From: Verrucomicrobiia bacterium
GTDB lineage: Bacteria; Verrucomicrobiota; Verrucomicrobiia; Verrucomicrobiales; Akkermansiaceae
Length of the DNA: 64,000 nucleotides
Direction of reading: 5' to 3'
Assembly (NCBI GenBank): GCA_030432565.1
Contig: JAUIGV010000010.1
Location: forward strand, 1-64,000
Each line of letters begins with the position of its first letter. Position 1 is the stretch's first letter. A program made the position numbers and the translations under genes. Below, in pieces: positions 8,255-19,100 of this stretch. The notes under the pieces were generated by a model. The model saw only the letters and a program-made list of their open reading frames with translations, was not told the DNA's origin and ran no database searches.

Positions 8255-9622
8255 TTAGCATTCGACAATATTTACGGCCAATCCGCCACGCGCCGTCTCC
8301 TTGTATTTGGACAACATGTCAGCCCCCGTCGCCTTCATCGTCGCGATGACCTTATCAAGCGAGACGTGATGAATCCCACCGCTTTTCAGGGCCAGGCGGG
8401 AAGCATTGATCGCCTTGATTGCGCCCATGGCATTCCGCTCGATGCACGGAATTTGCACCAGGCCGCCAATTGGATCACAAGTCAGTCCCAGATTGTGTTC
8501 CATCCCAATTTCCGCGGCGAACTCGACCTGCCTTGGCGTCCCGCCGAGGTATTCGGTCAAGGCCCCTGCTGCCATCGAACATGCGACTCCTACCTCGCCC
8601 TGACAGCCGACATCAGCTCCTGAAATCGAGGCGTTCTTTTTGTAAAGAGATCCAATCGCACCCGCTGCCAGAAAAAAACGATATCGCCCGTCCGGATGGG
8701 GTGATTTTCGAAATTGTGTCGCATACCGGAAAACCGCCGGAATCACACCGGCTGCTCCGTTGGTAGGCGCCGTGACGACCCGGCCACCGGCGGCATTTTC
8801 CTCGTTCACCGCCAAGGCAAAAAGATTCACCCAATCCATCACGGACAGACTGTCTTCCTCGTCCGAATCCAGCAGAGCGCGGTGATAATCTTTGGCACGC
8901 CGCCTTACTTTCAACCCACCGGGCAAAGTTCCCTCGGACTTCAAACCCCGCTGGATACATTGATCCATCGCCTGCCAAATTCTGTCGATCTGGGCCATGG
9001 TCTCCGGCCAGGACCGAAAGGCTGCCTCATTGGCTTTGACCACCTCACTGATCGAAAGTTGCTCTCGTTCGCAGATCTCAAGAAGTACCCCGGCACTATG
9101 AAATGGAAGGGAAACCTCCACCGCCTCCGCTTCAACCACCTCCTTTTGCCCCTCAATCAATGTGAATCCACCTCCGATCGAGTAAACGACTTCTTCTTTT
9201 AAAATTCTTCCATCCTCCGACGACGCAATAAAATGCATGGCATTGGGATGACTTCCCAGATTCTTTCCGCGATGGAAAACCAGATGATCCTGTCGAACAA
9301 AGGGAATTTTGGTTCCATCCGGGAGGCACAGCTTGGAATCGCTTTTCACCTTCCCAAGAAGACTCTCGACTTCATCAACCGGCACGGTTTGCGGGTCGTG
9401 CCCCATGAACCCTAAAATCACAGCGGTGTCGGTCCCGTGCCCCCGCCCGGTGTCAGCAAGGGATCCAAAAAGATCACATCGGATCGTCTCCACCGGGAAG
9501 CCATGCAAGGAGGTCGCAAAAGCCGCTGCCGCTCGCATCGGCCCGACCGTGTGCGATGACGAGGGGCCGATACCGATCGTAAAAAGATCCAGAACGGAGA
9601 AGGATGAGGAAGAGGCTTTCAT
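8255..9622 (-). CDS. sdaA: L-serine ammonia-lyase, iron-sulfur type, single chain
   Basis: A 455-residue single-chain L-serine dehydratase that converts serine to pyruvate and ammonia. The N-terminal domain opens with [22 protein letters not shown]. The catalytic domain holds [16 protein letters not shown] and [17 protein letters not shown], which contain the cysteines that bind the oxygen-sensitive 4Fe-4S cluster. Length and domain order match SdaA/TdcG of proteobacteria. It lies 60 bases upstream of the pyk start codon on the same strand and may be cotranscribed. Confidence 0.96.
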   Translation of the reverse strand: MKASSSSFSVLDLFTIGIGPSSSHTVGPMRAAAAFATSLHGFPVETIRCDLFGSLADTGRGHGTDTAVILGFMGHDPQTVPVDEVESLLGKVKSDSKLCLPDGTKIPFVRQDHLVFHRGKNLGSHPNAMHFIASSEDGRILKEEVVYSIGGGFTLIEGQKEVVEAEAVEVSLPFHSAGVLLEICEREQLSISEVVKANEAAFRSWPETMAQIDRIWQAMDQCIQRGLKSEGTLPGGLKVRRRAKDYHRALLDSDEEDSLSVMDWVNLFALAVNEENAAGGRVVTAPTNGAAGVIPAVFRYATQFRKSPHPDGRYRFFLAAGAIGSLYKKNASISGADVGCQGEVGVACSMAAGALTEYLGGTPRQVEFAAEIGMEHNLGLTCDPIGGLVQIPCIERNAMGAIKAINASRLALKSGGIHHVSLDKVIATMKATGADMLSKYKETARGGLAVNIVEC

Positions 9623-9729
9623 ATGATGGAATGGCGACCTGTTCTCAAGTGGCCCCGCGGAACTCTCGACTCTGCGATTCGCTTTGAAAAGGTCTCGTCA
9701 GGCCATCTTCAATTTTTTAAGCAGTTGTC

Positions 9730-10749
9730 ATGCAAACTTGGCACTACGCAGATCAACAGAACCGCCCGAAGCAAATTCTTGACGAAGAAATTCTTCCGCT
9801 CGTGAACTCCGGCGAAATTGACCGGCAGACCCGCCTTTGGACCGACGGGATGGACGATTGGGTCCCTGCCGGCGAATTAATGCCACAACTTTTCCATGAC
9901 GGAAGTGGCGCAACACCACCTCCGCCACTTCCACCCGGAGGAGGAGCGATCTCCCCTGCGGGTCAACAATGCCACGAGATCGATTATGAAATCATGGGCG
10001 GCGACATGCAGATCGTCGAAATCGAGCTTGATCCCCGCGAAACGGTCATCGCGGAAGCGGGCGCCATGAACTACCTCGAAGAAGAGATTACCTTTGAAGC
10101 CAAGATGGGAGATGGATCCGAACCCAATCAGGGCATGATGGGCAAGCTCCTTTCAGTTGGAAAACGCGTCATCACCGGAGAATCAATTTTTATGACCCAC
10201 TTCACCCATGCCGGAACTTCGGGCAAGCGTCGGGTCGCTTTTGCCGCCCCCTACCCGGGTAAAATCATCCCCATCAATATGGCCGAATTCGGGGGGGAAC
10301 TTCTCTGCCAGAAGGATGCCTTCCTCTGTGCCGCGCATGGCACGCGCGTCTCGATCGCCTTCAATCGCAAAATCGGGGCAGGCTTTTTTGGCGGTGAAGG
10401 GTTCATCCTTCAAAAGCTGCAAGGCGATGGGATGGCCTTCATTCATGCAGGAGGCCACGTCATTAAAAAGGAACTCAAGGGAGAAACCCTCCGGGTTGAT
10501 ACCGGCTGTCTCGTCGGATTCTCTCCATCGGTGGATTATGACATCGAGCGGGCCGGCAGCTTGAAGAGCATGTTCTTCGGCGGAGAAGGACTCTTCCTTG
10601 CGACCTTGCGAGGACACGGGACCGTCTACCTCCAATCCCTGCCGTTTTCGCGAATGGCCGATCGGATTATCGGAGCGCGCGGAGCTTCCGGGAAAGGTGA
10701 AGGATCCGTCCTTGGTGGTCTTGGGAACCTCCTCGATGGAGATTCCTAG
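9730..10749 (+). CDS. GYF_2 domain fused to an AIM24 (TIGR00266) protein
   Basis: The 339-residue protein begins with a GYF_2 (DUF4339) module (about 1-55, with [14 protein letters not shown]). A proline/glycine linker with [10 protein letters not shown] follows, then an AIM24/TIGR00266 domain (about 78-320) with repeated GGEG motifs. AIM24 domains are beta-rich and of unclear bacterial function; the mitochondrial relative helps organise the inner membrane. GYF-type modules bind proline-rich peptides, so the linker could be an internal ligand. The gene ends overlapping by 4 bases the convergent peroxiredoxin-like gene. Confidence 0.9.
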   Translation: MQTWHYADQQNRPKQILDEEILPLVNSGEIDRQTRLWTDGMDDWVPAGELMPQLFHDGSGATPPPPLPPGGGAISPAGQQCHEIDYEIMGGDMQIVEIELDPRETVIAEAGAMNYLEEEITFEAKMGDGSEPNQGMMGKLLSVGKRVITGESIFMTHFTHAGTSGKRRVAFAAPYPGKIIPINMAEFGGELLCQKDAFLCAAHGTRVSIAFNRKIGAGFFGGEGFILQKLQGDGMAFIHAGGHVIKKELKGETLRVDTGCLVGFSPSVDYDIERAGSLKSMFFGGEGLFLATLRGHGTVYLQSLPFSRMADRIIGARGASGKGEGSVLGGLGNLLDGDS

Positions 10750-11690
10750 GTCCGCGCACCGAAAAGAGCTTCCACACTTGGAAGGTCAGCGGCCGACCCC
10801 GCCTTTTGTTCTTCCAGGATCTTGCCGTCCTTGAAGAGGAAAGCCCCGGGCATTTGCAGGCCGTCTCCTTTAAGCACTCCGACGCCACAGCCCCGGAAAA
10901 AAGCCATTGCCCCGCGATACCAGACTTTCGGGCCGAAGAGTTCAAGAAAACCACCCTTGCCCAGGCCAAAGGCCCGATAAAGATCGCATCGGGGGTCGGC
11001 AATTCGTGCCACTCCGTCGGTGTCGACAAACTCCTTCTCTTCCCCTTCCTGCAGCATGTGAACGAGGATCAACCTCGCCCCCTCCTCCTCGGCACGCTCG
11101 TGCATCTCGCGGAGATTCATCAGTAGCTGCCTTGTAAAAGTGCAGCCAAAATGTCGGAGAAAGACGATCGCCAGCTGGTCTTTTTGAGACGCTTCGAGGA
11201 GAGTTTCCCCGGAAGTCAGGCGAAAGACCTTCACCGCGCTTTCCAGGGGCATCGGTTCTCCTACCGCAGGACGGCCAACCATGAGGCAGGCCGCCGCCCA
11301 GAGGATCATGGCGAAGGGGGCAAGCCAGATGAGATCGTTAAAAATGATCATCCAGCCTGCCTGCCAAGGTAATTCCCCCTGCGAGGCTGCCCAAACGAAG
11401 CCAATCGGACCGAAAACCTTCCCCAAAAATCCAACCAACACGATCGGCCAGTGTCTGAGTGGTGCCGCCGCTGCCGCAAGATATCCAACTCCATAAACCC
11501 CGACAATCATTCCTACACATTGCCAAAGGAAGGGATATCGGGGCAATTCCATCCCTGAAATCTCAAACCAAGCCCCAGGCCACCCGATCACCCAGATTCC
11601 AAAGAGGATATTGTAAAAGCCGGCAAGCTTCAGGACGGATCCCATCCAGTCCGGGGCCTTGCAACTTTGCGCCGTGCATTCAACTGTCAT
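10746..11690 (-). CDS. Four-helix membrane domain fused to a peroxiredoxin-like domain
   Basis: This 314-residue protein has about four membrane helices (roughly 18-135) followed by a thioredoxin-fold domain (about 150-314) of the AhpC/TSA-like 'SelL-related / FAM213' kind. The redox site is in [15 protein letters not shown], where a single cysteine follows the first strand. A second Cys appears in [14 protein letters not shown] and an MPGAFLF strand carries the cis-proline. It probably reduces peroxides or disulfides at the cytoplasmic membrane. The substrate is not inferable from sequence. The membrane half resembles no transporter I can name. Confidence 0.8.
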   Translation of the reverse strand: MTVECTAQSCKAPDWMGSVLKLAGFYNILFGIWVIGWPGAWFEISGMELPRYPFLWQCVGMIVGVYGVGYLAAAAAPLRHWPIVLVGFLGKVFGPIGFVWAASQGELPWQAGWMIIFNDLIWLAPFAMILWAAACLMVGRPAVGEPMPLESAVKVFRLTSGETLLEASQKDQLAIVFLRHFGCTFTRQLLMNLREMHERAEEEGARLILVHMLQEGEEKEFVDTDGVARIADPRCDLYRAFGLGKGGFLELFGPKVWYRGAMAFFRGCGVGVLKGDGLQMPGAFLFKDGKILEEQKAGSAADLPSVEALFGART

Positions 11691-11795
11691 GGCAGATCAT
11701 AAGCGCCTTTTCCCAGCCTGCAAGGGACTTAGGAAATCTAAAATACCTCCGTTTCAAGGCTTGCGGCGCAAGCATTCATCGCCTTCACTCCGCCC

Positions 11796-12782
11796 ATGAC
11801 ACACGGAGTCACTATCGCGGGAACCGGAAGCTATCTTCCAGAAAAAATCCTGACCAACGATGACCTCTCAAAATTTGTTGAAACTTCGGACGAGTGGATT
11901 GTGACCCGGACCGGCATCAAAGAGCGTCGCATCGCGGCCGACGGCGAGTCCACTTCCCATCTGGGATCAAAGGCTGCCACGAAGGCCCTCGAGCAAGCTG
12001 GCATGGCTGCGGAGGACCTCGATCTCATCATCGTGGCCACCATCACTCCGGACACCCTCACCCCGGCAACGGCCTGTTATGTGCAACAACAGCTTGGAGC
12101 GACGAAAGCCGTTGCCTTTGATATCTCGGCAGCCTGTTCCGGCTTTCTTTACGCAATGAAGATCGCCAAACGCATGATCGAATCCGGTGCTTTTGAAAAC
12201 GCACTCATCATCGGAGCGGAAAAACTCTCTGCCTTCGTGAACTGGAAAGACCGGACCACCTGTGTTCTTTTTGGTGATGGCGCTGGAGCTGCCGTCCTCC
12301 GGGCATCGAGGGAAGATGAAGGCCGAATTCTGGCCACCGACATCGGGACGGATGGAAAACAAACCCACCTCTTGAATATTCCAGGCGGAGGTTCGGCCTG
12401 CCCGATTACCATCAACAATGCCGGAGAGGGACTTGCGACTCTCGCCATGCTTGGCAAGGAGGTCTTCAAACATGCCGTTACCCGCATGAAAAACTCGGCC
12501 AATCTCGTCATCGAGCGAGCTGGATTACAACCCGACGACATCGCGGTTGTCATCCCCCATCAGGCCAATTTGAGGATCATCGATGCCATCGCCTCACGTC
12601 TCGCCGTTCCCAGCGACCGGGTCTTTGTAAATCTTCACAAATACGGCAACACCTCGGCCGCCGCCATTGCCATTGCCTTGGACGAAGCCAACCGCGAAGG
12701 GAAAATGAAGCGCGGCGACAAGATCGTCATGGTCGCTTTTGGAGCCGGATTGACCTGGGCCGCCGCCGCCATTGAGTGGTAG
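11796..12782 (+). CDS. fabH: 3-oxoacyl-[acyl-carrier-protein] synthase III
   Basis: FabH condenses acetyl-CoA (or a branched starter) with malonyl-ACP to begin type II fatty acid synthesis. At 328 residues it is full length. The catalytic triad is complete: Cys114 in AACSGFLYA, His255 in IPHQANLR and Asn285 in HKYGNTSAA. The substrate-gate sequence DEWIVTRTGIKERR is standard. It starts a rightward run of genes reaching tatD; no other fab gene is nearby. Confidence 0.97.
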   Translation: MTHGVTIAGTGSYLPEKILTNDDLSKFVETSDEWIVTRTGIKERRIAADGESTSHLGSKAATKALEQAGMAAEDLDLIIVATITPDTLTPATACYVQQQLGATKAVAFDISAACSGFLYAMKIAKRMIESGAFENALIIGAEKLSAFVNWKDRTTCVLFGDGAGAAVLRASREDEGRILATDIGTDGKQTHLLNIPGGGSACPITINNAGEGLATLAMLGKEVFKHAVTRMKNSANLVIERAGLQPDDIAVVIPHQANLRIIDAIASRLAVPSDRVFVNLHKYGNTSAAAIAIALDEANREGKMKRGDKIVMVAFGAGLTWAAAAIEW

Positions 12783-12786
12783 GAAG

Positions 12787-13179
12787 ATGGCGACGACGAT
12801 CACCAGAAAAGGAGAGACCGCATTCAGCATCGCCTTCTGTCTCATTGTTGGTCTCAATACGGTCTCTTGTTTCAAGGACGGCAAGGACCTCATGGTGATC
12901 TTTGGATCAGCGCTGATTGTTTGGCAGCTTATTTGGGCCGTGAGAAATTACCGCCAGGTCTGGGAAATCACCAAAGACGGAAAAATATTCAAAGTCGTTC
13001 GCAACAACAAAGTCCTCTTCGAAGGCCGTTCAATGGACCTGGCCTCGGTGACGACTGATTTCGGGGACTATTTCCTGGATCCCCTTAGTGGACGCATGAT
13101 CAAGGTTCCCAGGACAGTTGCCAATGATGCCTTCCTTGATCTGATCAAATCAAGGGACAGAGATGTCTCCATTCCTTGA
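12787..13179 (+). CDS. Small membrane protein of unknown function
   Basis: About 130 residues, with two probable membrane helices near residues 11-25 and 35-52, then a hydrophilic C-terminal domain with RNYRQVWEI and a beta-rich tail. The layout recalls proteins with a PH-like domain after two helices, but I do not recognise the family. The ATG at 12787 is 4 bases after the fabH stop; a TTG at 12772 would overlap fabH. It is probably cotranscribed with fabH. Confidence 0.7.
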   Translation: MATTITRKGETAFSIAFCLIVGLNTVSCFKDGKDLMVIFGSALIVWQLIWAVRNYRQVWEITKDGKIFKVVRNNKVLFEGRSMDLASVTTDFGDYFLDPLSGRMIKVPRTVANDAFLDLIKSRDRDVSIP

Positions 13180-13228
13180 ATTCATTTAACGGGTCACAAT
13201 TCCGTGGTTGACCAAAGGGCCGGATAAC

Positions 13229-14941
13229 ATGAAATGCCTCCAACCGCATTTTACGCCCTTGAGTTCCGAATATCGTTCCACCCCGACAGAGAGCACCGGC
13301 ATGCCCGGTGGAATTCCCTACATCATCTCAAACGAAGCCGCCGAGCGATTCTCCTTTTACGGGATGAAAGCGGCTCTTGCCATTTTTCTCGCCAACTATC
13401 TTGGAGTTCTTGGTGGTTCTGATCTCAATCAAAGTCAGGCGACCTCCTATGTCTCCTACTTCACAGGGGCCGTCTATTTCACGCCATTACTCGGAGCCCT
13501 GATTGCTGATACCTTTTTTGGGAAATATCGGACCATCGTCACTCTCTCCATCGTTTACTGTCTCGGTCACCTTTCCCTGGCCTTCATGGGGGTTGGAGGT
13601 GTGGTTCAGGGCTGGTTGCTTGCAGGATTGGGAATGATTGCCCTTGGCGCCGGAGGGATCAAACCATGCGTCTCTGCCCACGTCGGCGATCAGTTCGGGA
13701 AAGAAAACCAACACCTTCTTCCTCGCATTTTCAACATCTTCTATTTTTCCATCAACACAGGCGCGGTCATTTCCAACCTTCTCATTCCGTGGGTCTTGAA
13801 ATGGTATGGACCTCACTGGGCATTCGGGATCCCCGGCGTCTTGATGGCGCTTGCCACAGTCTGCTTCTGGATGGGACGTCACAAATTCGTCCACATTCCG
13901 GCGCAAGGAATTTCCTTCCTTAAGGAAGTTTTTAGCCGGGAAGGCATGATCGTCTTGCTTAAATTAATGGTCCTTTTTTACGTCTTTGTCTCGATGTTTT
14001 GGTGCCTCTTCGACCAAACGGCGACCACACTGGTTTTCCAAGCCGAAAAGATGGACCTAAATCTTCTTGGAATCGATCTACTCCCATCGCAGATCCAGGC
14101 GTTTAATCCTTTCCTGATTTTGGTCCTGATCCCACTTTTCACCTTCGTGATCTATCCAAAGATGGGAAAGATCGTCAATCTCACCCCACTGCGGAAAGTA
14201 GGCGCCGGCTTGTTTCTAACGATCCTTTCGTTTGCCATTGTTTCATGGGCCCAGGAAGCGATCGACCGGGGAGAGACACCAAGCGTCGCGTGGCAACTTT
14301 TGGCCTATCTCATTCTGACTTCAGCCGAGATCCTAATCTCTATTGTCTGTCTGGAATTCGCCTACACCCAGGCCATGCCAAAGATGAAATCTTTCATCAT
14401 GTCGATCTTCCTACTTTCCGTCTTCGTTGGCAACCTGATGACAGGGCTTATCAACGATTTTATTCGAATCCCCGAGTCCGATTCCAAGCTCACCCAAACT
14501 GAATTCACCGAACCGACAAAACAAATCGCCGCTTACTTCGAAGAGAATCAAAAACTCCCGGTCGATTTTGAACCCAATGCAAAGGGACCGGAAGGAAACG
14601 CGATCACCTACCAACTCCTCCATGCCGGGGCCGCGAGACTTTCTTCCGCCGGACCTGATGGAGAACTCAAAACCGAGGATGACTTCAACACCATTATTAG
14701 CGTCAAAAAGAAGGAGCAGGAGGAAGAAGGGACCTGGCTCTACAACGAGAAAAACAAGCTTGGAATGCTTCAAACAGACGATCCTGATTCGCCTCTCGAA
14801 TTGACTCATAAAATTGGAGGAGGAACGAAACTTGAAGGGGCCGCTTACTTCTGGTTTTTCACCGGGCTTATGGCGACCGTTGCGATCCTGTTTGTCCCCT
14901 TCGCCTATTTTTACAAAGAGAAAACCTACCTTCAATCTTGA
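13229..14941 (+). CDS. POT/PTR family proton-dependent oligopeptide transporter
   Basis: A 570-residue major-facilitator protein. The first helix carries GGIPYIISNEAAERFSFYGM, with the ExxERFxYYG-type motif of proton-coupled peptide transporters, and FNIFYFSINTGAV is the PTR2 signature. It should import di- and tripeptides. An ATG at 13229 is preferred over an in-frame TTG at 13208. Between the last helices lies a hydrophilic insertion of roughly 130 residues with GPDGELKTEDDF, a motif more usual in calcium-binding pseudopilins. The C-terminal helix follows that insertion. Confidence 0.93.
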   Translation: MKCLQPHFTPLSSEYRSTPTESTGMPGGIPYIISNEAAERFSFYGMKAALAIFLANYLGVLGGSDLNQSQATSYVSYFTGAVYFTPLLGALIADTFFGKYRTIVTLSIVYCLGHLSLAFMGVGGVVQGWLLAGLGMIALGAGGIKPCVSAHVGDQFGKENQHLLPRIFNIFYFSINTGAVISNLLIPWVLKWYGPHWAFGIPGVLMALATVCFWMGRHKFVHIPAQGISFLKEVFSREGMIVLLKLMVLFYVFVSMFWCLFDQTATTLVFQAEKMDLNLLGIDLLPSQIQAFNPFLILVLIPLFTFVIYPKMGKIVNLTPLRKVGAGLFLTILSFAIVSWAQEAIDRGETPSVAWQLLAYLILTSAEILISIVCLEFAYTQAMPKMKSFIMSIFLLSVFVGNLMTGLINDFIRIPESDSKLTQTEFTEPTKQIAAYFEENQKLPVDFEPNAKGPEGNAITYQLLHAGAARLSSAGPDGELKTEDDFNTIISVKKKEQEEEGTWLYNEKNKLGMLQTDDPDSPLELTHKIGGGTKLEGAAYFWFFTGLMATVAILFVPFAYFYKEKTYLQS

Positions 14942-14944
14942 GCC

Positions 14945-15310
14945 ATGGACCTTTGGGATATCCGTCAACAAGGACAAATCCATGCCGCGCAAGCGGGGGT
15001 GGATCAGGCCAATAGCAAAGCACGAAACGCCGAGAGAAAAACCGAATCGCTGCAGCAGCAGATCGATCATCTCACCCTTCTTTGCCAGTCGATGTGGGAG
15101 CTCCTTCGCGACCATTCCAACCTTACCGATGATCTACTCCTGGCCAAAGTCGCCGACATTGACACCCGTGATGGCAAGGCGGACGGCAAGATCGGCAAGC
15201 AGGTCTTTCCCTGCCCGTCTTGTGGGGCCAACTGCAATACCGCCAGTCAACATTGCACGATGTGCGGCGAGGACTTGAAAAGACACAAGCCACACATTTT
15301 CGAGGCCTGA
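14945..15310 (+). CDS. Small coiled-coil zinc-ribbon protein
   Basis: 121 residues. Residues about 10-60 are a predicted coiled coil (heptads around NAERKTESLQQQIDHL). The C-terminus is a zinc ribbon of the CPSCGANC...CTMCGEDL type. No enzyme motif is present. It sits 3 bases after the POT gene and 3 bases before tatD, so the three are one operon. It may act as an adaptor; its partner is unknown. Confidence 0.82.
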   Translation: MDLWDIRQQGQIHAAQAGVDQANSKARNAERKTESLQQQIDHLTLLCQSMWELLRDHSNLTDDLLLAKVADIDTRDGKADGKIGKQVFPCPSCGANCNTASQHCTMCGEDLKRHKPHIFEA

Positions 15311-15313
15311 TCT

Positions 15314-16129
15314 GTGAATGCTCCAATCACCGACTCCCACTGCCACCTCGGCTCCCACAAATTCTCCCCGGCCGAATTGCCGGAGATCATCGCGCGCGCG
15401 AGGGAGGCCGGGATTCATCGCATGATCACCCTTGCGACTGACGAAAGCGATCTCGAGGTCAATCTTCAGATCGCCGAAGCCCACACCGGGGTTTCCGCCT
15501 GTATTGGCATTCATCCTTGTGACGTTCACACCACACGCGATGACTTTGAATCACTTCTGCTCCCCCATCTCGAAAATCCAAAAGTTGCAGCCCTCGGGGA
15601 AACAGGATTGGATTACTTTCACCCAGCGCCGGAAGGGTGGTCCGATGAAGGTTACCATGCGCGGCAGCGGGATTTCCTGAGGCGACATTTTGAATTGGCG
15701 AAATCAGCGGGGCTAAATCTCGTCATCCACACCCGGGACCGGGCAGGAACCGGCAGCTTTGATGATGCTCTCCAAATCTATGCCGATTACGCAAGTGATG
15801 TGAGGGCGGTTTTTCACTGCTTCCCCGGACCTCCCGAACTTGCAGAACGAGTCTTCGAGGCCGGCGGCGTCATTTCATTTACGGGAATCGCGACCTTCAA
15901 AATTGCCCACGCTGTCGTTGACACGGTCAAAGCGGTTCCAGCCGGATCTTTCATGCTGGAGACAGATGCGCCCTACCTTGCACCAACTCCCCACCGGGGA
16001 AAACGATGTGAACCTGCCTTCACCCGCCTCACCGCAGAGGCCGTCGCAGCTCTCCGTGGCGAATCTCTCGGGCACATCGCAGCAACAACCGAGAATCTTG
16101 TAGAGAAGTTTTTCCGGCTGCCCGCTTAG
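15314..16129 (+). CDS. tatD: TatD family metal-dependent deoxyribonuclease
   Basis: A 271-residue TIM-barrel hydrolase beginning at GTG. Metal ligands are visible in DSHCHLG (N-terminal HxH), GETGLDYF, VIHTRD, VFHCFPG and ETDAPYLAPTPHRGKRCEP. TatD enzymes have 3'-5' DNase activity linked to DNA repair and DNA turnover. Length is normal. It ends the rightward operon and converges on the giant LamG gene, whose terminator lies between them. Confidence 0.94.
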   Translation: MNAPITDSHCHLGSHKFSPAELPEIIARAREAGIHRMITLATDESDLEVNLQIAEAHTGVSACIGIHPCDVHTTRDDFESLLLPHLENPKVAALGETGLDYFHPAPEGWSDEGYHARQRDFLRRHFELAKSAGLNLVIHTRDRAGTGSFDDALQIYADYASDVRAVFHCFPGPPELAERVFEAGGVISFTGIATFKIAHAVVDTVKAVPAGSFMLETDAPYLAPTPHRGKRCEPAFTRLTAEAVAALRGESLGHIAATTENLVEKFFRLPA

Positions 16130-16170
16130 CAAAAAAAATGCACCACCCTTCTTTTGAAGAGCGATGCATT
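16129..16170 (-). terminator. Rho-independent terminator of the LamG/PA14 gene
   Basis: On the minus strand the RNA from 16170 to 16137 can form a 15-pair stem (AATGCATCGCTCTTC with GAAGGGTGGTGCATT, several G-U pairs) closed by an AAAA loop and followed by eight U. It lies 29 bases after the stop codon. The plus-strand version loses the wobble pairs and has no T tract, so it serves the leftward gene. Confidence 0.8.
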
Positions 16171-16198
16171 GTAAATGAAAAGGTTTTTACCCTTTCAA

Positions 16199-19100
16199 CT
16201 ATTCTTCAAAGACACGGAAGAACCGCTTCGAACCGGCATCAGGAATGAAGGACAAAGGCAGGATATAAGTTGTCTCATCTCCTTGGGATTCGATCCCATC
16301 GGTCACTTCGGTCCAGGCCCCACCAAGGTCGAGATTGGTTTCGAGGGAGTAGTTTTGGTTCGCCCTTGAATTCCAAGTCAAAACGATTGCTGTTTCACCA
16401 ATCTCAATCGAAGTGATCGTCAGCGGAGTTGCAGGCCCGGAGATGGTCGTTGGAGACTCTCCCTCGGCAAGACGGAGAATCTCTTCCTCGGAGAGAAAAC
16501 TTCCAAAGACTGCGAAATCATCAATGAGACCACGAGTGGCGTTGTGTGCAGTATCGCCGGCCCGATATTCCGCACCAATGGTAAGGCGAAAGAAGTCATC
16601 AGCCAAAGGAGCGGCTAAATCACCGGAAAGCACCAGAACTCCGTCTTTCCAAACTTCCTTGCGGCTTCCACTCTTCTGATAGACGAAGTGATTCCATTCA
16701 CCAGCAATCACATCCGAGGGCCCAAAGAGGCGCTGGGTGTCGGCAGCCGTGCCCCCGGTGTCGAAGTAGTAATTTCCATCACTCCAGGGATTGTGGGCCT
16801 GGAAACCGCGGACGTTGGCTCCGCTGGACGTCGAGGAGGCCCAGAAGGCACTGCTGTTGCTCGTGGAATCGAGTTTTTGCCAGAAGGAAACTGCCACTTG
16901 ATCTGGTCCGGGAACCGGATCGTCCGAGGTCATCCGCCAGTATGCGAGCGGGGAATCACCCAGAACCACCGAGGCGTAGGGTTCCGCCCGTGCCGGGTTC
17001 ACGGCGTTATCGAAGTGTTCCTTCACTTGCTCTGCAGTCAACTCGGCACCATAGAAGGCCACTTCGTCAACATCGCCGGCCCACTGGAAGGGACCATCGG
17101 AACGGGCGCCCAGAGTGAAGCCACCGGCGATTCCCGGAACGTAGGTCTGCGGAATACTGGTTGAACGAAGTTCACCATCAACGTAGAGCTTTCCTACGGT
17201 GCCGTCCCAGGTGGCGACGAGGTGGTTCCATTCTCCGGCGACCGGAGGAGTGCCGTTGTTGCCGGTGATGTTGACTGCGGTAGCGAGTCCATCGTTGTAG
17301 TAGGTCCGGAAGTTCCAGCCGGAGTCCGACTGGTAAATCAACCAGCCTTTTCGAGGATTGGCGAAGTCGCCATTGGCAATCGCGCAGGTCAGTTGGCCGG
17401 CGTTCATGGCCACAGCGGGTTTGAGCCAAACCTCGGCAGACCACGGACCCTCAATATTCAGGGCCGGATCGTAGACCGCGCGGGTGGCACTCTCGCTGGT
17501 GGTCAGAGCAGTGTCGGAATCTCCGGCGATCGCCCCGGTAGCCCCGAGGGTACCGCTTCCCACCGCCATATCGACGGAGGAGCCAACCGAACCAAGGTTA
17601 TTGATGAGTTGGTCCTGGGGAATGCCCAGGCCAAACCAGCGGGCATTTTCTACGTGGGCCCCGTTGCTACCCCCATTCGGGCCGAGGTTCATGGCCCGGT
17701 CACCGGGACTTTCGGTCCGCCCCAAACCATCGTCACTGAAACCGGTATCGGCTCCGACAAAGTTGGCCAGGAATCCCCGCACGACGTCAGGCGAGCGATC
17801 CGGATCGGTATTGTCGTTGAAATCCCAGAAAGCCAGAAGACTCGTATTGTCTGGATCGATGGAGGGCAAACTCTCGCTGTCGTTTGGATCGGAAGGCCAG
17901 TTGACTTCGCTGAAGTCATCCCAGCGGTCTCCGTCGGTATCCGCCACGTTGGGATCGGTGCCGGTCTCGGCGGCACTGACAAAGGTGCCGGTTCCACTTT
18001 CCACCCCATCAAGCAGTCCATCGCCATCGCTGTCGGCATTCAAAGGGTTGGTACCGGTCTCAGTAGTGCTCACGAAAACTCCGCTCCCATCTTCACTACC
18101 GTCCAGCAAACCGTCGCCATCGGTGTCGTCGACCGATGGGTCGGTATTGGCTCCCAGTTCTTCAAGATTGGTGAGGCCGTCGCTATCGAAGTCACCATCA
18201 GGCCCCTCGGCGAGATCCCCGAAGAAGAAGGTTTCCCAACCATCTTCGAGTCCGTCGTCGTCGCTGTCTTCAGCGGGCCTAAAGGAGGTTTGCAGCAGCT
18301 CGTAGTCGGCGATATCGAAGGCCGTGCCGGTCAGGTCACCGGGCCCGCTGCCAACAAAAAGTTGACACTGGGCCCCGCCGCCGCGTTCCCAGTAGACAAA
18401 CTCGATGAGATGGTTTCCGTAGGGCAGAAAGACCGCTCCCAGGCTGGTGGTGGAACCACGGTTGCGATCATCGACGATCACAGGATTGCCGTTAATGAAA
18501 ATTCCACCTCCGTCGTCCGAGTTGAAGCCGAAGGTATAGACCCCGGGCTCTTCAACGAAAATGGTTCCGTTGGCAATGAGGCCGTGGTCATTGGCATCGA
18601 TATCCTGGGCCCCGAGAAGGGGGAAGGCCCGTGCACCGGGGAAGGGGCCGTTGGCATTGTCGCGGAAGTTGATGTCAGCTTCAATGGTCAGCGATTGTTC
18701 GATGTTGCTCGTTCCGGCGAAGAGAGCCCGGGTTTGGGCGATGTTATTGAGAGCGACACCGGATCTGTCATTTCGGACCACCCAGCCCGAAGGGAGGCTG
18801 TTGGAGTCGGTGGGGTCGGTGCTCAGGGTAATTTCGACACCATCGGGAATGCTGTCGCTATCACTGTCGGGCGAGAAAGGATCGGTTCCCGTGTCATTGG
18901 CATCGACAAAAATTCCGGTATTCGTCTCGGCACCGTCCAGCACGCCGTCGGAATCGGCATCAGGATTCAGCGGGTCGGTGCCGCGGTCGCTGCTGCTCAC
19001 CCACACACCTGTATTTGTTTCCTCGCCATCGAGGGCACCGTCTCCGTCCGAGTCATTACTGGTGGGGTTGGTGCCTCCCGCCAATTCATCTTCGTCGAGG

